From: Methanobacteriota archaeon
GTDB lineage: Bacteria > Bacteroidota > Bacteroidia > Flavobacteriales_D > Sanyastnellaceae
Assembly: GCA_002723115.1 (NCBI GenBank)
Contig: PBNL01000029.1
Location: forward strand, 1-37,576
Direction of reading: 5' to 3'
DNA: 37,576 nt
The position numbers and the translations under genes are program-made. Each line of letters begins with the position of its first letter. The stretch's first letter is position 1. Of the stretch, positions 1-10,170 are shown piece by piece. The notes beneath the pieces were generated by a model. The model had not been told where the DNA came from. It did not search any database and worked only from the letters and a program-made list of their open reading frames with translations.

Positions 1-229
1 AAAGGATGGAGAACAGCGACATAAATTTTGTGTTTGCAAAGAGCTGAGTAAACTCATAAGCCCAAGCGTCAGGTCCAGTTAATACCTCTTCAGCCGTTGG
101 GTTCAAATAATTCGATCCAACCATGGCGAAGCTTATCATGTTCATCACAAAAATTCCAAGAAGAGCAAATCCTCGAAGTACATCGAGGGATACTATTCTA
201 TTTGCTGTTGGTGTTGCTGTTTGTGTCAT
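1..229 (-). CDS. DUF418 (YeiB-like) membrane protein, N-terminal part only
   Basis: The 3' end of the gene lies outside the window and only about 76 residues are visible. The protein starts with a short polar stretch ([20 protein letters not shown]) followed by a hydrophobic segment containing [11 protein letters not shown] at about residues 20-30. The pattern 'S-L-D[10 protein letters not shown]' is the hallmark N-terminus of DUF418/YeiB-type multipass inner-membrane proteins, which are related to membrane acyltransferases. Substrate and role are unknown for most members. The ATG overlaps the msrB stop codon by 4 bp (ATGA), so the two are very probably translated from one mRNA together with the copper monooxygenase gene upstream. 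The family call rests on the N-terminal motif alone. Confidence 0.75.
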   Translation of the reverse strand, partial: MTQTATPTANRIVSLDVLRGFALLGIFVMNMISFAMVGSNYLNPTAEEVLTGPDAWAYEFTQLFANTKFMSLFSIL

Positions 230-603
230 TTCAATTCCCTAAATTTTAAACTCACTGAATTCACACAGTGCCTTGTGTTTTTCTCTGTAAAACCTTCGCC
301 TTCAAATACGTGGCCTAGATGACCATCGCAATTTGAACAACAGATTTCTACTCTGATCATTCCGCCAGAAGTGTCTCTATACCGTTTGACCGCACCTTCG
401 ATTTCGTCGTCAAACGAAGGCCAACCGCATCCTGAACTGAATTTAGATTCAGACCTGTAGAGATCCTCGCCACAGGCCCTGCAGCTGTAAACGCCAGCCT
501 CGTAATGGTCGTTGTACTTGCCTGAAAAAGGCCTTTCAGTTCCTTTATCTGCAATCACGTGTTTCTCCTGTGGCGTCAGGCCAGCAATGAATCTTTCTTC
601 CAC
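226..603 (-). CDS. msrB: Peptide-methionine (R)-S-oxide reductase MsrB
   Basis: This enzyme reduces methionine-R-sulfoxide in proteins. The 125-aa protein has the whole SelR fold: the TERPFSGKY entry motif, zinc-binding CxxC pairs (C41/C44 and C89/C92), SGCGWPSF with a candidate resolving Cys59, and the RHCVNS motif with catalytic Cys113. No signal peptide is seen, so it should be cytoplasmic. I chose the GTG at 603. It shares one base with the TAG stop of the upstream monooxygenase gene, and family homology begins about eight residues later. The reading frame stays open upstream to 726, but that part runs inside the neighbouring gene and looks like its shadow. The 3' end overlaps the DUF418 start as ATGA. 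Confidence 0.93.
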   Translation of the reverse strand: MEERFIAGLTPQEKHVIADKGTERPFSGKYNDHYEAGVYSCRACGEDLYRSESKFSSGCGWPSFDDEIEGAVKRYRDTSGGMIRVEICCSNCDGHLGHVFEGEGFTEKNTRHCVNSVSLKFRELK

Positions 604-2129
604 TATTCGATGATGATTTGGCGAATGATTCTGTGGTTGTTTTGGCTTACTTCTACCGTGTATGGACCAGAAGTCCATCCGCTTGTGCTGATTTGAATGA
701 TGTCGGAATTCATCACACCAGACCAAACAAATCGCCCACTACCATCCCTCACAACTACTAGATCACCTGACTCAGCTTCAAGAGTGAATTCTGAGCTTGC
801 CGGATTGGGGTAAATGTTGATGTCGTGGGGTTGTGGTTGTCGGATTTGGTTTACTCCATCGATAACTTCAAATACTAGGTCTTCATCACCCTCTTGGTAG
901 CCAGTGTAGATGAAATAAACGAGGAACATTTCGTCTACAGTAAGTGAGCCGTTGTAAACGTATATAGGAGGGTCATTAGGATTGTCCTCATTCCAGGAAG
1001 TGTTGTCGTAGACTCCCTCAGTGAAGAATTTAGATCCGACTGGAAAGTGAACAGGGCTAAGGAATCGGTAGTAGAATTGCCATTCAAAATCCCATTGTGG
1101 AATGTCGATAAGAGGAATAGAATCACCCTCGGGATTCTCCATCCAAACCTTGTAGGATTTACCAAGTAAATGCATGTGAGGGCAAATGCTCAAAATGGTC
1201 ATGTCGTTTGAAAAGGGTGCTCCCTCTTGATGGAAGGTTACAACTTCATTTGGAGGGATAACTAGAGGTCCGTCAGTCATGTTCCCAGTTCCTAATAACC
1301 AGCCAGCATATACAGTTCTAATTTCTTCTAGAGGCTCGTCAACCCATTCGAGGTTCATTACGGTTTCGTCTATCTCTCCTGCAAAATCAGGTCCGTAGTG
1401 AATTTCGATAACGAGATCTGCTCCTGGAGGAACGGGAATTCCCCATCCGTCAGGGTAGCGACACGGAAGTGCTCCTGGTTGCCATGCATTGATGTACGTT
1501 GTGTTTGTAGGCCATCCCGTGCTTCCATTAAAGCCTGGCAGTGGGTCAGTCATATCGTACTGCCAAGATGAGCCAGTCACGTCGACGAAAATGTCTGCAT
1601 GGTGAACGGCAGCTTCAAGGTCTGGCATCACTTCAACGGCTTGGATGTATTTCACTTCTTCGAAATCGGTAGGGATTACGAACCACCTGTATTCCTCGTT
1701 ATTGCTCTGAAGTGTATAAGGGGGGATGGCAGCGACAAAGTCTAGGGACTCTAGGTTTGATCCATCGGGAAACACAGGCTCTTCAACAACGACTGATTCG
1801 TCGCCATAGGCCATTCCTGTTTCGTACCACTCCTGGAAGGTAGCTACCTCTTCGTCTGTCAGGTAATTTTCGCCTACAAAGTGATTGTAATTAGGGTCAG
1901 CAGGCCAAGGCGGCATTTCGCCATCCTGCATTGCGTGAAGATCCTCGCTAGCGGTGAAAAACACATCCTCGTAGCTCATCAGTGGGAAAGGGCCTGCGCC
2001 ACCCTCGTGGTGACATTTAGCGCAGTGATCGTGTACGAGTGGAGCGATGTCGTCCACCCAAGTCGGTAGTTGCGTCCAACCCTGAAAACCCAACAGCATG
2101 GTAACAAAAAATGCCTTTAAACTCTTCAT
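603..2129 (-). CDS. T9SS-exported cytochrome c / copper type II monooxygenase-like protein (copy 1)
   Basis: A 508-aa secreted protein. In order it has a signal peptide (about 1-20), a c-type heme domain with CAKCH (C36, C39, H40) and a possible axial Met72 in EMPPW, and then a region with the ligand pattern of peptidylglycine/dopamine monooxygenases. The CuA-like set is H176, H177 and H244 (IHYG). The CuB-like set is H318, H320 (PHMHLLGK) and M401 (VDEMF). It ends with a type A T9SS sorting domain (YPNPASSEF at about 435). Known family members hydroxylate substrates using ascorbate or another electron donor; here the fused heme domain may supply electrons (inference). Substrate unknown. A paralogue lies at 24812-26389. 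The ATG at 2129 is preferred over the GTG just before it. Only 28 bp separate it from the divergent acetyltransferase gene. Confidence 0.85.
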   Translation of the reverse strand: MKSLKAFFVTMLLGFQGWTQLPTWVDDIAPLVHDHCAKCHHEGGAGPFPLMSYEDVFFTASEDLHAMQDGEMPPWPADPNYNHFVGENYLTDEEVATFQEWYETGMAYGDESVVVEEPVFPDGSNLESLDFVAAIPPYTLQSNNEEYRWFVIPTDFEEVKYIQAVEVMPDLEAAVHHADIFVDVTGSSWQYDMTDPLPGFNGSTGWPTNTTYINAWQPGALPCRYPDGWGIPVPPGADLVIEIHYGPDFAGEIDETVMNLEWVDEPLEEIRTVYAGWLLGTGNMTDGPLVIPPNEVVTFHQEGAPFSNDMTILSICPHMHLLGKSYKVWMENPEGDSIPLIDIPQWDFEWQFYYRFLSPVHFPVGSKFFTEGVYDNTSWNEDNPNDPPIYVYNGSLTVDEMFLVYFIYTGYQEGDEDLVFEVIDGVNQIRQPQPHDINIYPNPASSEFTLEAESGDLVVVRDGSGRFVWSGVMNSDIIQISTSGWTSGPYTVEVSQNNHRIIRQIIIE

Positions 2130-2157
2130 CACCTGTAATGTACTGTAAATTGTGCTT

Positions 2158-2601
2158 ATGTCAATTGTGATTCGACCTGGAGTTGTAGAAGACCTACCTG
2201 AAGTGGTGGATATGATCCGTGAGTTGGCGGATTACGAGAAGTCACTGGAACAAGTAGAAGTCACCGCTGATATTTTGGAGAAGGACGGCTTTGGGGATCA
2301 CCCATATTTTTGGCTTACAATAGCAGAGAAGGATGGTGAAATAGCGGGACTAGCATTCTATTTCATCAGGTATTCCACATGGAAGGGAAAGACCCTATAT
2401 CTCGAAGACTTCGTAGTCAAAACCAAATTCCGCAGACAAGGCATCGGCACAGCACTATTCAACGACCTAAAGCGGAAAGTAGCTGAAGAAAACCTAGCAG
2501 GATTGGTTTGGCAAGTTCTCGATTGGAATCAGCCAGCGATAGACTTTTACAGAAAGCACGGAGCGTCAATAAGTTCCGATTGGCTTGACGGAAAATTGTA
2601 G
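2158..2601 (+). CDS. GNAT acetyltransferase, spermidine/diamine N-acetyltransferase (SSAT)-like
   Basis: A 147-aa single-domain GNAT enzyme that would transfer acetyl from acetyl-CoA to an amine. The acetyl-CoA loop is RRQGIGTA (about residues 95-102). The pieces STWKGKTLYLEDFVV and VLDWNQPAIDFY match the SSAT1/SSAT2-type subfamily, whose eukaryotic members acetylate polyamines or thialysine; bacterial members are often of unknown substrate. The ATG at 2158 is chosen over a GTG two codons upstream because homology begins directly after it. The gene is divergent from the copper monooxygenase gene with only 28 bp between start codons, so its promoter must be very short or lie within the neighbour's coding region. 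It is probably monocistronic: 230 bp follow before the next gene. Confidence 0.85.
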   Translation: MSIVIRPGVVEDLPEVVDMIRELADYEKSLEQVEVTADILEKDGFGDHPYFWLTIAEKDGEIAGLAFYFIRYSTWKGKTLYLEDFVVKTKFRRQGIGTALFNDLKRKVAEENLAGLVWQVLDWNQPAIDFYRKHGASISSDWLDGKL

Positions 2602-2820
2602 CAAAGGGGCAACCCTCGCAAAACTTCCACGTCTTTAAAGTAGATGGAAACATCTCATGCCTGAAGCTGTATCAAGGGCTTCTCTCTAATCACCTTTTGT
2701 TTAATCTTAAAACCTCATTGCCATGATGTACGTGCTATTCCTATTCGTAGTTTTTTCTTTTGTTGCTTTCGTTGAAACTTGTTGGGAGGATGAGCTTTGG
2801 CGCGAAGAGGTTAGATGCAA

Positions 2821-2831
2821 AAGGAGTGAGG
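2821..2831 (+). promoter_or_regulatory. Purine-rich ribosome binding site of the repeat adhesin
   Basis: AAGGAGTGAGG lies directly before the ATG at 2832. Strong Shine-Dalgarno sites are uncommon in Bacteroidota and in this window. Here it decides the start, because the codons from 2832 encode a clean signal peptide while the open frame upstream (from 2760) encodes nothing signal-like. The rest of the 230-bp gap 2602-2831 shows no gene and no convincing promoter or terminator. Confidence 0.6.
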
Positions 2832-5800
2832 ATGACAAATTTTAGGTTACATCCTTTTCTAATCATTTCACTCCTTTTTCTTGCTTCCAATTCACACGCC
2901 CAGCTTACTGGATGTGCTAATATTGATTTGGGATCTGATCATATGATTGAGTGCGATGAAGAGTGCATTACTCTAGAAGCTAACGTTGTTGAGGTAGGCC
3001 AAACCACCCAATACACCGTCTCGCCCATCATTCATGCGCCACCATTTCCGTACGACCAAGGGACTTCGGTATTTGTAGGCCAAGACGATATTTGGAGCGA
3101 CATAGTCAACCTGCCTTTTGATTTCTGCTTCTTCGGAAACACATTCGATCAAATAGTAGTCGGCGCCAACGGAGTTCTCTCCTTCGACACCTTCCTAGCA
3201 GGGGGAAACTGTGCGTGGCAGTTCAGCCAAAGCATGCCCAACACCACAGGCGTGCCCTACAGAAATTCCATAAATGGCGCCTACCACGACATCGACCCCT
3301 CAGTCGGCGGCGAAATCCGATTCGCGGTCATGGGCACCTACCCATGCCGAACCTTCGTAGTCAACTTCGACCAGGTTCCGCATTACCAGTGCAACAGCAT
3401 TTACACAACCCAGCAGATCGTCCTTTATGAGACCACAAACATCATTGACGTCTTCATCAAGGACAAACCCATCTGTACTTCATGGAACAACGGTAACGCA
3501 GTCATTGGAATCCAAAACACTACTGGCACCCAGGGCTACGTCCCACCAAATAGAAACACAGGACAGTGGTCTGCCTCTCAAGAGGCATGGCGCTTCTCGC
3601 CAAGCGGTGCGAACGCTTATGAGATCACTTGGTTCGACGAGTCTGGAACGCAGATAGGTGAGGGGGATAGTATTGAGGTTTGTCCTACAGAATCCACATC
3701 ATATTCAGCTGAAGTGGTGTACGAGGCATGCAATGGAACACAGGTCTCAGAATCAGACCAAATCAACGTAGAAGTCATAGACCTCACCACGACTTCACTG
3801 ACAACCATAGTCACGTGCGATCCATTTTCTTGGAACAACGTCATGTACAATTCCACGGGAATTTACACCCACACGACAACCAATTCAGCTGGTTGTGATT
3901 CCATTGCAACTCTCGATTTGACGGTCAACTTGGACACGTACACCATCAATTCAGCGGTATCGTGTGAACCGTACTTTTGGTCTGGGCAGTTCTATGACCA
4001 AACAGGCGTATACCAAGTCGTCAATCCAAGTTCTACTGGTTGCGACAGCATAAGCACGCTTGAGCTAACCATGGTTGAGCCATCTGTTTCCACGACTATT
4101 ATTGAAGAGTGTGTTTCATACGATTGGAATGGCACTACATACTCTCAATCTGGAACGTTTGAATACCAAACCACTGGCTACCTAGGCTGCGATAGTACGG
4201 CGATTTTAGATTTAACAATCCTAGACCCAACAACGTCAAACTCGTTTGCGTCAGAGTGCAATTCTTACAATTGGAATGGAACCAACTACACTCAATCTGG
4301 AACCTACACTTTTCAGACAACAAACTCAGTTGGATGCGACAGTACGGCGACTCTTAATTTGATCATTCTAGAACCCACATTGTCGAGGGCTTTAGTTGAA
4401 GAATGTGTTTCATACGATTGGAATGGAACCACCTACACCCAGTCTGGCACCTACACTTTTGCAACCACAAATGCTGTCGGTTGCGATAGCATTGCGACCC
4501 TCGACTTGAGCATACTTGAGCCAACTGTTTCGACGACTTTAGTTGAAGAGTGCGTCTCTTACAATTGGAATGGCACGACCTACACCCAGTCTGGTACTTA
4601 CTCCTTCCAGACAGCAAATGCAGCAGGATGTGATAGTACAGCTAACCTCAACCTGACCATACTTGAGCCATCATACTCGACTACCTCAGTAGAAGAATGC
4701 GTTTCTTACGTTTGGAACGGCGAGAACTACAACCAATCAGGAACCTACACATTCCAAACTACAAATGCTGCAGGTTGCGATAGTACAGCTACTCTCAACC
4801 TAGTAATATTAGAACCGACAACTTCGTCTACTGATGTTGAGGAGTGCATCTCCTACACTTGGAACGGATCAACATACACTCAGTCTGGAGCCTACACTTT
4901 TGCAAGCATTAACGCCGCAGGCTGCGATAGCACAGCGACGCTAAATCTTACAATACTAGAGCCGTCAAGTTCATCAACTACTGTTGAAGAATGTGTATCA
5001 TACGATTGGAATGGCTCGACTTACACCCAATCTGGGACCTACGAATACAACACCCTCAACGCCGCAGGTTGCGACAGCACTGCTACGCTCAATCTGACAA
5101 TCCTAGAACCTACATCTTCTACGACGGACGCCTCTGAGTGCATGTCTTACGATTGGAATGGAGAAACTTACTTTATGTCTGGGACATACACTTACCAGAC
5201 TGCTAACGCCGCTGGTTGCGATAGCACTGCCACTCTCAATTTGACAATATTGCAATCTTCTGCATCGACTACGACAATTGAAGAATGCGTGTCATACGAC
5301 TGGAATAACACAACATACGATCAATCAGGAACGTACGTCAACACTTCAATAAACTCTGATGGTTGCGATAATACTGAAACGCTATTCTTAACAATTGTAG
5401 AACCGACATATTCATACACAGCCCAAACCTCTTGCGAACAATTCAATTGGAACGGAGCAAATTACACCCAAAGTGGAACTTACACCTTCCAAGCAACAAA
5501 TGCTGCAGGATGTGACAGTACTGCTACGCTGGATTTAACCATCACCCAGCCCACTACTTCTTACACCACAATTTCAGCCTGTGAAAACTACAATTGGAAC
5601 GGTGAGACCTACAGCGTGACAGGGAACTATACTCACTTTACGACGAATGCAATGGGGTGCGATTCTGTAGCATATTTGGACTTAACTGTTGGATATCCAA
5701 CTACTTCGCTTGCAATAATCGATGCTTGCGGAGAGTACACTTGGAATGGTGATACTTATGCTGAAACGGGGATTTACACATATATGACGACTAATTCGAT

Positions 5801-6272
5801 GGGGTGCGATTCGATTGCTTCATTGGATTTGTATGTGAACGAGGTAAATGAAACGAGCGCTACTGTGGAGAAGGAGGCTTGCGAGGAATTCACTTGGAAT
5901 GATATCACTTTTACTGAAAGTGGAGAGTATAGTTTTACTAGCCCAAACTCTTGGGGTTGCGACAGCACCACTACTTTAATTTTAACGATTCACTCTGATA
6001 GAGTGTTCATTCCCAACTCTTTCACTCCTGATAACGATGGAGTAAATGATGCATTCTTTCCAGTAAGCCAAGACGTACAAATGGAGCAGTTCATGGTTTA
6101 CAACAGGTGGGGCGATGTGGTACATGAGGCAGGTGAGGTTGAAGAGGTTTGGGATGGCACTTCCATGGGTGGGCAGTACATGTGTCCCGACGGAGTGTAC
6201 ACCTATAGGGTCGTATACAGATGTCTGGCGGCGGTGCACGAAAAGTTTGGCCACGTGAATCTCTTCAGGTAG
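2832..6272 (+). CDS. Giant repeat-containing surface protein with gliding-motility (CHU_C, T9SS type B) C-terminus
   Basis: A 1146-aa exported protein. It has a signal peptide (about 1-23, ending SNSHA-Q) and an N-terminal domain of about 300 residues. That domain contains nidogen-like features: DIVNLPFDFCFFGNTF, VVGANGVLSF, and VIGIQN followed by AWRFSP. Fifteen tandem ~49-aa units follow (about residues 320-1053), each with ECxSYxWNGxxYxxSG and xxGCDSxAxLxLT, so two conserved cysteines per unit. The last ~90 residues (FIPNSFTPDNDGVNDAF ... YNRWGD ... CPDGVYTYRV) are the gliding motility-associated C-terminal domain used as a type B T9SS signal. Expected place: cell surface or secreted. Likely an adhesin or structural filament (inference); the ligand is unknown. 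Base use changes inside the gene: about 3110-3620 is C-rich compared with the flanks. hemJ follows after 19 bp. Confidence 0.88.
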   Translation: MTNFRLHPFLIISLLFLASNSHAQLTGCANIDLGSDHMIECDEECITLEANVVEVGQTTQYTVSPIIHAPPFPYDQGTSVFVGQDDIWSDIVNLPFDFCFFGNTFDQIVVGANGVLSFDTFLAGGNCAWQFSQSMPNTTGVPYRNSINGAYHDIDPSVGGEIRFAVMGTYPCRTFVVNFDQVPHYQCNSIYTTQQIVLYETTNIIDVFIKDKPICTSWNNGNAVIGIQNTTGTQGYVPPNRNTGQWSASQEAWRFSPSGANAYEITWFDESGTQIGEGDSIEVCPTESTSYSAEVVYEACNGTQVSESDQINVEVIDLTTTSLTTIVTCDPFSWNNVMYNSTGIYTHTTTNSAGCDSIATLDLTVNLDTYTINSAVSCEPYFWSGQFYDQTGVYQVVNPSSTGCDSISTLELTMVEPSVSTTIIEECVSYDWNGTTYSQSGTFEYQTTGYLGCDSTAILDLTILDPTTSNSFASECNSYNWNGTNYTQSGTYTFQTTNSVGCDSTATLNLIILEPTLSRALVEECVSYDWNGTTYTQSGTYTFATTNAVGCDSIATLDLSILEPTVSTTLVEECVSYNWNGTTYTQSGTYSFQTANAAGCDSTANLNLTILEPSYSTTSVEECVSYVWNGENYNQSGTYTFQTTNAAGCDSTATLNLVILEPTTSSTDVEECISYTWNGSTYTQSGAYTFASINAAGCDSTATLNLTILEPSSSSTTVEECVSYDWNGSTYTQSGTYEYNTLNAAGCDSTATLNLTILEPTSSTTDASECMSYDWNGETYFMSGTYTYQTANAAGCDSTATLNLTILQSSASTTTIEECVSYDWNNTTYDQSGTYVNTSINSDGCDNTETLFLTIVEPTYSYTAQTSCEQFNWNGANYTQSGTYTFQATNAAGCDSTATLDLTITQPTTSYTTISACENYNWNGETYSVTGNYTHFTTNAMGCDSVAYLDLTVGYPTTSLAIIDACGEYTWNGDTYAETGIYTYMTTNSMGCDSIASLDLYVNEVNETSATVEKEACEEFTWNDITFTESGEYSFTSPNSWGCDSTTTLILTIHSDRVFIPNSFTPDNDGVNDAFFPVSQDVQMEQFMVYNRWGDVVHEAGEVEEVWDGTSMGGQYMCPDGVYTYRVVYRCLAAVHEKFGHVNLFR
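3787..5990 (+). repeat. Fifteen tandem ~147-bp coding repeats
   Basis: The repeated unit encodes about 49 aa with landmarks 'C-x-x-Y/F-x-W-N-G-x-x-Y' and 'G-C-D-S-x-A-x-L-x-L-T'. I counted fifteen units from VTCDPFSWNN to CDSTTTLILT. Central units (about 4100-5250) are closest to each other, while the first two and last three are more divergent. This pattern is usual for arrays that grow and shrink by recombination in the middle. All units keep the reading frame. Confidence 0.9.
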
Positions 6273-6291
6273 AGTGCTTATCTTTGAGATT

Positions 6292-6822
6292 ATGGAATTA
6301 CTCCCACTCAAAGCTCTGCATATAATTTTCATTGTGACTTGGTTTGCTGGACTGTTCTACATTGTTAGACTTTTCATCTATCAACGCGAAGCCCAAGACA
6401 AACCCGCTCAAGAAAGAGACATTCTTACAAAGCAGTTTAAGTTGATGAGTCGCAGGCTGTGGAGGGGGATAACTTGGCCTTCAGCAATATTGACAGCGAT
6501 CACTGGGCCGTGGCTTTTGATGAAATTACCAGGTTACCTAGACCAACCCTGGATGCACCTCAAGCTCACTCTTGTAGTTCTATTGTACGCATATCACTTG
6601 TACTGCCACAGAGTATTCACTCAACAGCAGGATGATAAGTACACGCTGGATTCTACTCAATTGAGAATTTGGAATGAGGTGGCAACTCTCTTCCTTTTTG
6701 CAATTGTTTTCCTTGTTGTGTGCAAAGGCCTAACTAACTGGTACATTTACGGAGGAGGTATCGCAGCTCTAGCAATAGCTCTGCTTGTAGCAATCATCGT
6801 TTACAATCGCAGGCTTAAATAG
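6292..6822 (+). CDS. hemJ: Protoporphyrinogen IX oxidase HemJ
   Basis: A 176-aa multipass membrane protein of the HemJ (UPF0093) family, which oxidises protoporphyrinogen IX to protoporphyrin IX, the step before ferrochelatase. The diagnostic N-terminal piece is ELLPLKALHIIFIVTWFAG, with conserved H10, followed by LFYIVRLFIYQREA. The middle has WMHLKLTLVVLLYAYHLY with its conserved histidines and lysine. About four hydrophobic segments are visible. The ATG at 6292 is chosen because family homology starts there; a GTG at 6274 in the same frame is possible. The gene lies 19 bp after the adhesin gene and converges on hemN with an 8-bp tail overlap. It supplies the one heme step missing from the two hem operons to its right. 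Confidence 0.9.
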   Translation: MELLPLKALHIIFIVTWFAGLFYIVRLFIYQREAQDKPAQERDILTKQFKLMSRRLWRGITWPSAILTAITGPWLLMKLPGYLDQPWMHLKLTLVVLLYAYHLYCHRVFTQQQDDKYTLDSTQLRIWNEVATLFLFAIVFLVVCKGLTNWYIYGGGIAALAIALLVAIIVYNRRLK

Positions 6823-8176
6823 TCATTGAAAACACCCTCGTTTGAGGTGCTTTTCTTATCAGATGTAGGTCAAACGCCATACAGACATTCCTGATAAATG
6901 GCCTTCCCACTTCGTGTACTTTCAGGTAATCCGCGCCGATCTCTATCAGCCCGTCGTCCTCCATTTCGCGTAGCCTTGATAGGGTGTCGCCGAGCTCTGG
7001 GAACTGCATTGATGGGTCGCTGAAGTCGGTTCGGAAATGGCACATGATGTTGAGGATGTGCTTGCGGATGATTAGGTCTTCAGCGCTCAATTTATGGCCC
7101 CTGAAGATGGGGATTTCGCCGCCATTTACGATTTGTTCGTAGCCTTCGACAGTCTTGGCGTTTTGGGCAAAACCGTACCAGGAATCGCTGATTGAGGACA
7201 TGCCGAGGCCTATCATCAATTGGGTTTTGCCTGAAGTGTAACCCATGAAATTTCTATGGAGGGTTTTTTCCTCCACCGCCTTGTATAGGCCATCGCTTTT
7301 CAGGGCGAAGTGATCCATTCCAATCTCTTCATAACCAAGCTCTAAGAACCGCCTCTTGCCAAATTCATATAGCTCGCGCTTTACTTCATCCACAGGCAGA
7401 TCAGCCTCGCTATAGCCCCTTTGGCCTAATCCCTTGATCCAAGGAACATGGGCATAGCTATAAAACGCAATTCGCTCCGGCATAAGCGCCGCAGTCTTCT
7501 CAATGGAATCAGCAATACTATCAATAGTCTGATGAGGAAGTCCAAACACCAAATCATGACTAATCGAAGTGTATCCCACCTCGCGACTCTTATTAGTCAC
7601 CTCCTTCACTTGCTCAAAGCTTTGGATGCGGTTGATGGTTTTTTGGACTTTAGGGTCATAATCCTGCACCCCAAAGCTGTTCCTCCTAAACCCAAGCTCA
7701 TAAAGCTTCCTCAAATGCTCAACAGTAGTATTATTTGGATGCGCCTCAAAGCTAAACTCATAATTCTCAGTCCTCTCAGCCTTCTCCATAATCCCACTGA
7801 TCAACCTATCTAAGTTCTCAGGGCTGAAAAACGTCGGCGTTCCACCACCCAAATGAATCTCCTTCACCCTCGGCACCCCACCAAGCAATTTCAAATAAAG
7901 ATCCCACTCCTTCAGAACAGCCTCGATATACGGAGACTCGACGCTGTGCCTTTTTGTGATGCGCTTGTGACAGCCACAAAATGTACACAAGCTCTCACAA
8001 AACGGCAGGGGTATGTACAAGCTAATCCCCTCTGAATCATTACTCTCATCAAAAGCTCTCTTTACACTAGCCTTCCACTGATCCTTAGTAATGCCCTCCT
8101 CACTCCAATACGGAACAGTGGGGTAGGACGTATACCTTGGTCCAGGGATATTGTATTTCTGAATGATACTTTGCAA
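6815..8176 (-). CDS. hemN: Oxygen-independent coproporphyrinogen III oxidase HemN
   Basis: A 453-aa radical-SAM enzyme converting coproporphyrinogen III to protoporphyrinogen IX in the cytoplasm without oxygen. Near the N-terminus are YNIPGPRYTSYPTVPYW and the cluster motif PFCESLCTFCGCHK (C60, C64, C67 for the 4Fe-4S cluster, plus C69), the arrangement of true HemN rather than HemW. The motif HLGGGTPTFF is also present. Length matches the family (about 450-460). The start is a TTG at 8176, three bases after the hemB stop; no ATG lies near, and homology begins right at this TTG. It is the last gene of the hemA-hemCD-hemE-hemB-hemN operon. No oxygen-dependent HemF is seen in the window. Confidence 0.95.
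   Translation of the reverse strand: MQSIIQKYNIPGPRYTSYPTVPYWSEEGITKDQWKASVKRAFDESNDSEGISLYIPLPFCESLCTFCGCHKRITKRHSVESPYIEAVLKEWDLYLKLLGGVPRVKEIHLGGGTPTFFSPENLDRLISGIMEKAERTENYEFSFEAHPNNTTVEHLRKLYELGFRRNSFGVQDYDPKVQKTINRIQSFEQVKEVTNKSREVGYTSISHDLVFGLPHQTIDSIADSIEKTAALMPERIAFYSYAHVPWIKGLGQRGYSEADLPVDEVKRELYEFGKRRFLELGYEEIGMDHFALKSDGLYKAVEEKTLHRNFMGYTSGKTQLMIGLGMSSISDSWYGFAQNAKTVEGYEQIVNGGEIPIFRGHKLSAEDLIIRKHILNIMCHFRTDFSDPSMQFPELGDTLSRLREMEDDGLIEIGADYLKVHEVGRPFIRNVCMAFDLHLIRKAPQTRVFSMTI
6833..6857 (+). terminator. Candidate terminator for hemJ, inside the hemN 3' coding region
   Basis: A hairpin with arms CACCCTC and GAGGTG (six pairs with one bulged C, loop GTTT) is followed by CTTTTCTT on the plus strand, 11 bp after the hemJ stop. 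On the minus strand the same hairpin is followed by TTTTC, so it is partly symmetric. There, however, termination would fall before the hemN stop codon. I therefore assign it to hemJ. Confidence 0.5.
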
Positions 8177-8179
8177 GGT

Positions 8180-10166
<1,987 letters not shown>

Positions 10167-10170
<4 letters not shown>

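Noticed and set aside
603-726. N-terminal extension of MsrB to 726
   Set aside because: The extra 41 residues run antiphase through the T9SS domain of the upstream gene, have shadow-like composition, and lie before the start of MsrB homology.
3787-5990. Possible CRISPR-like array from the regular repeat spacing
   Set aside because: The units are about 147 bp, in frame, and encode conserved protein repeats with a signal peptide and a T9SS tail around them.
7448-7813. 121-aa open frame antisense to hemN
   Set aside because: Fully within hemN; no domain and no start signal.
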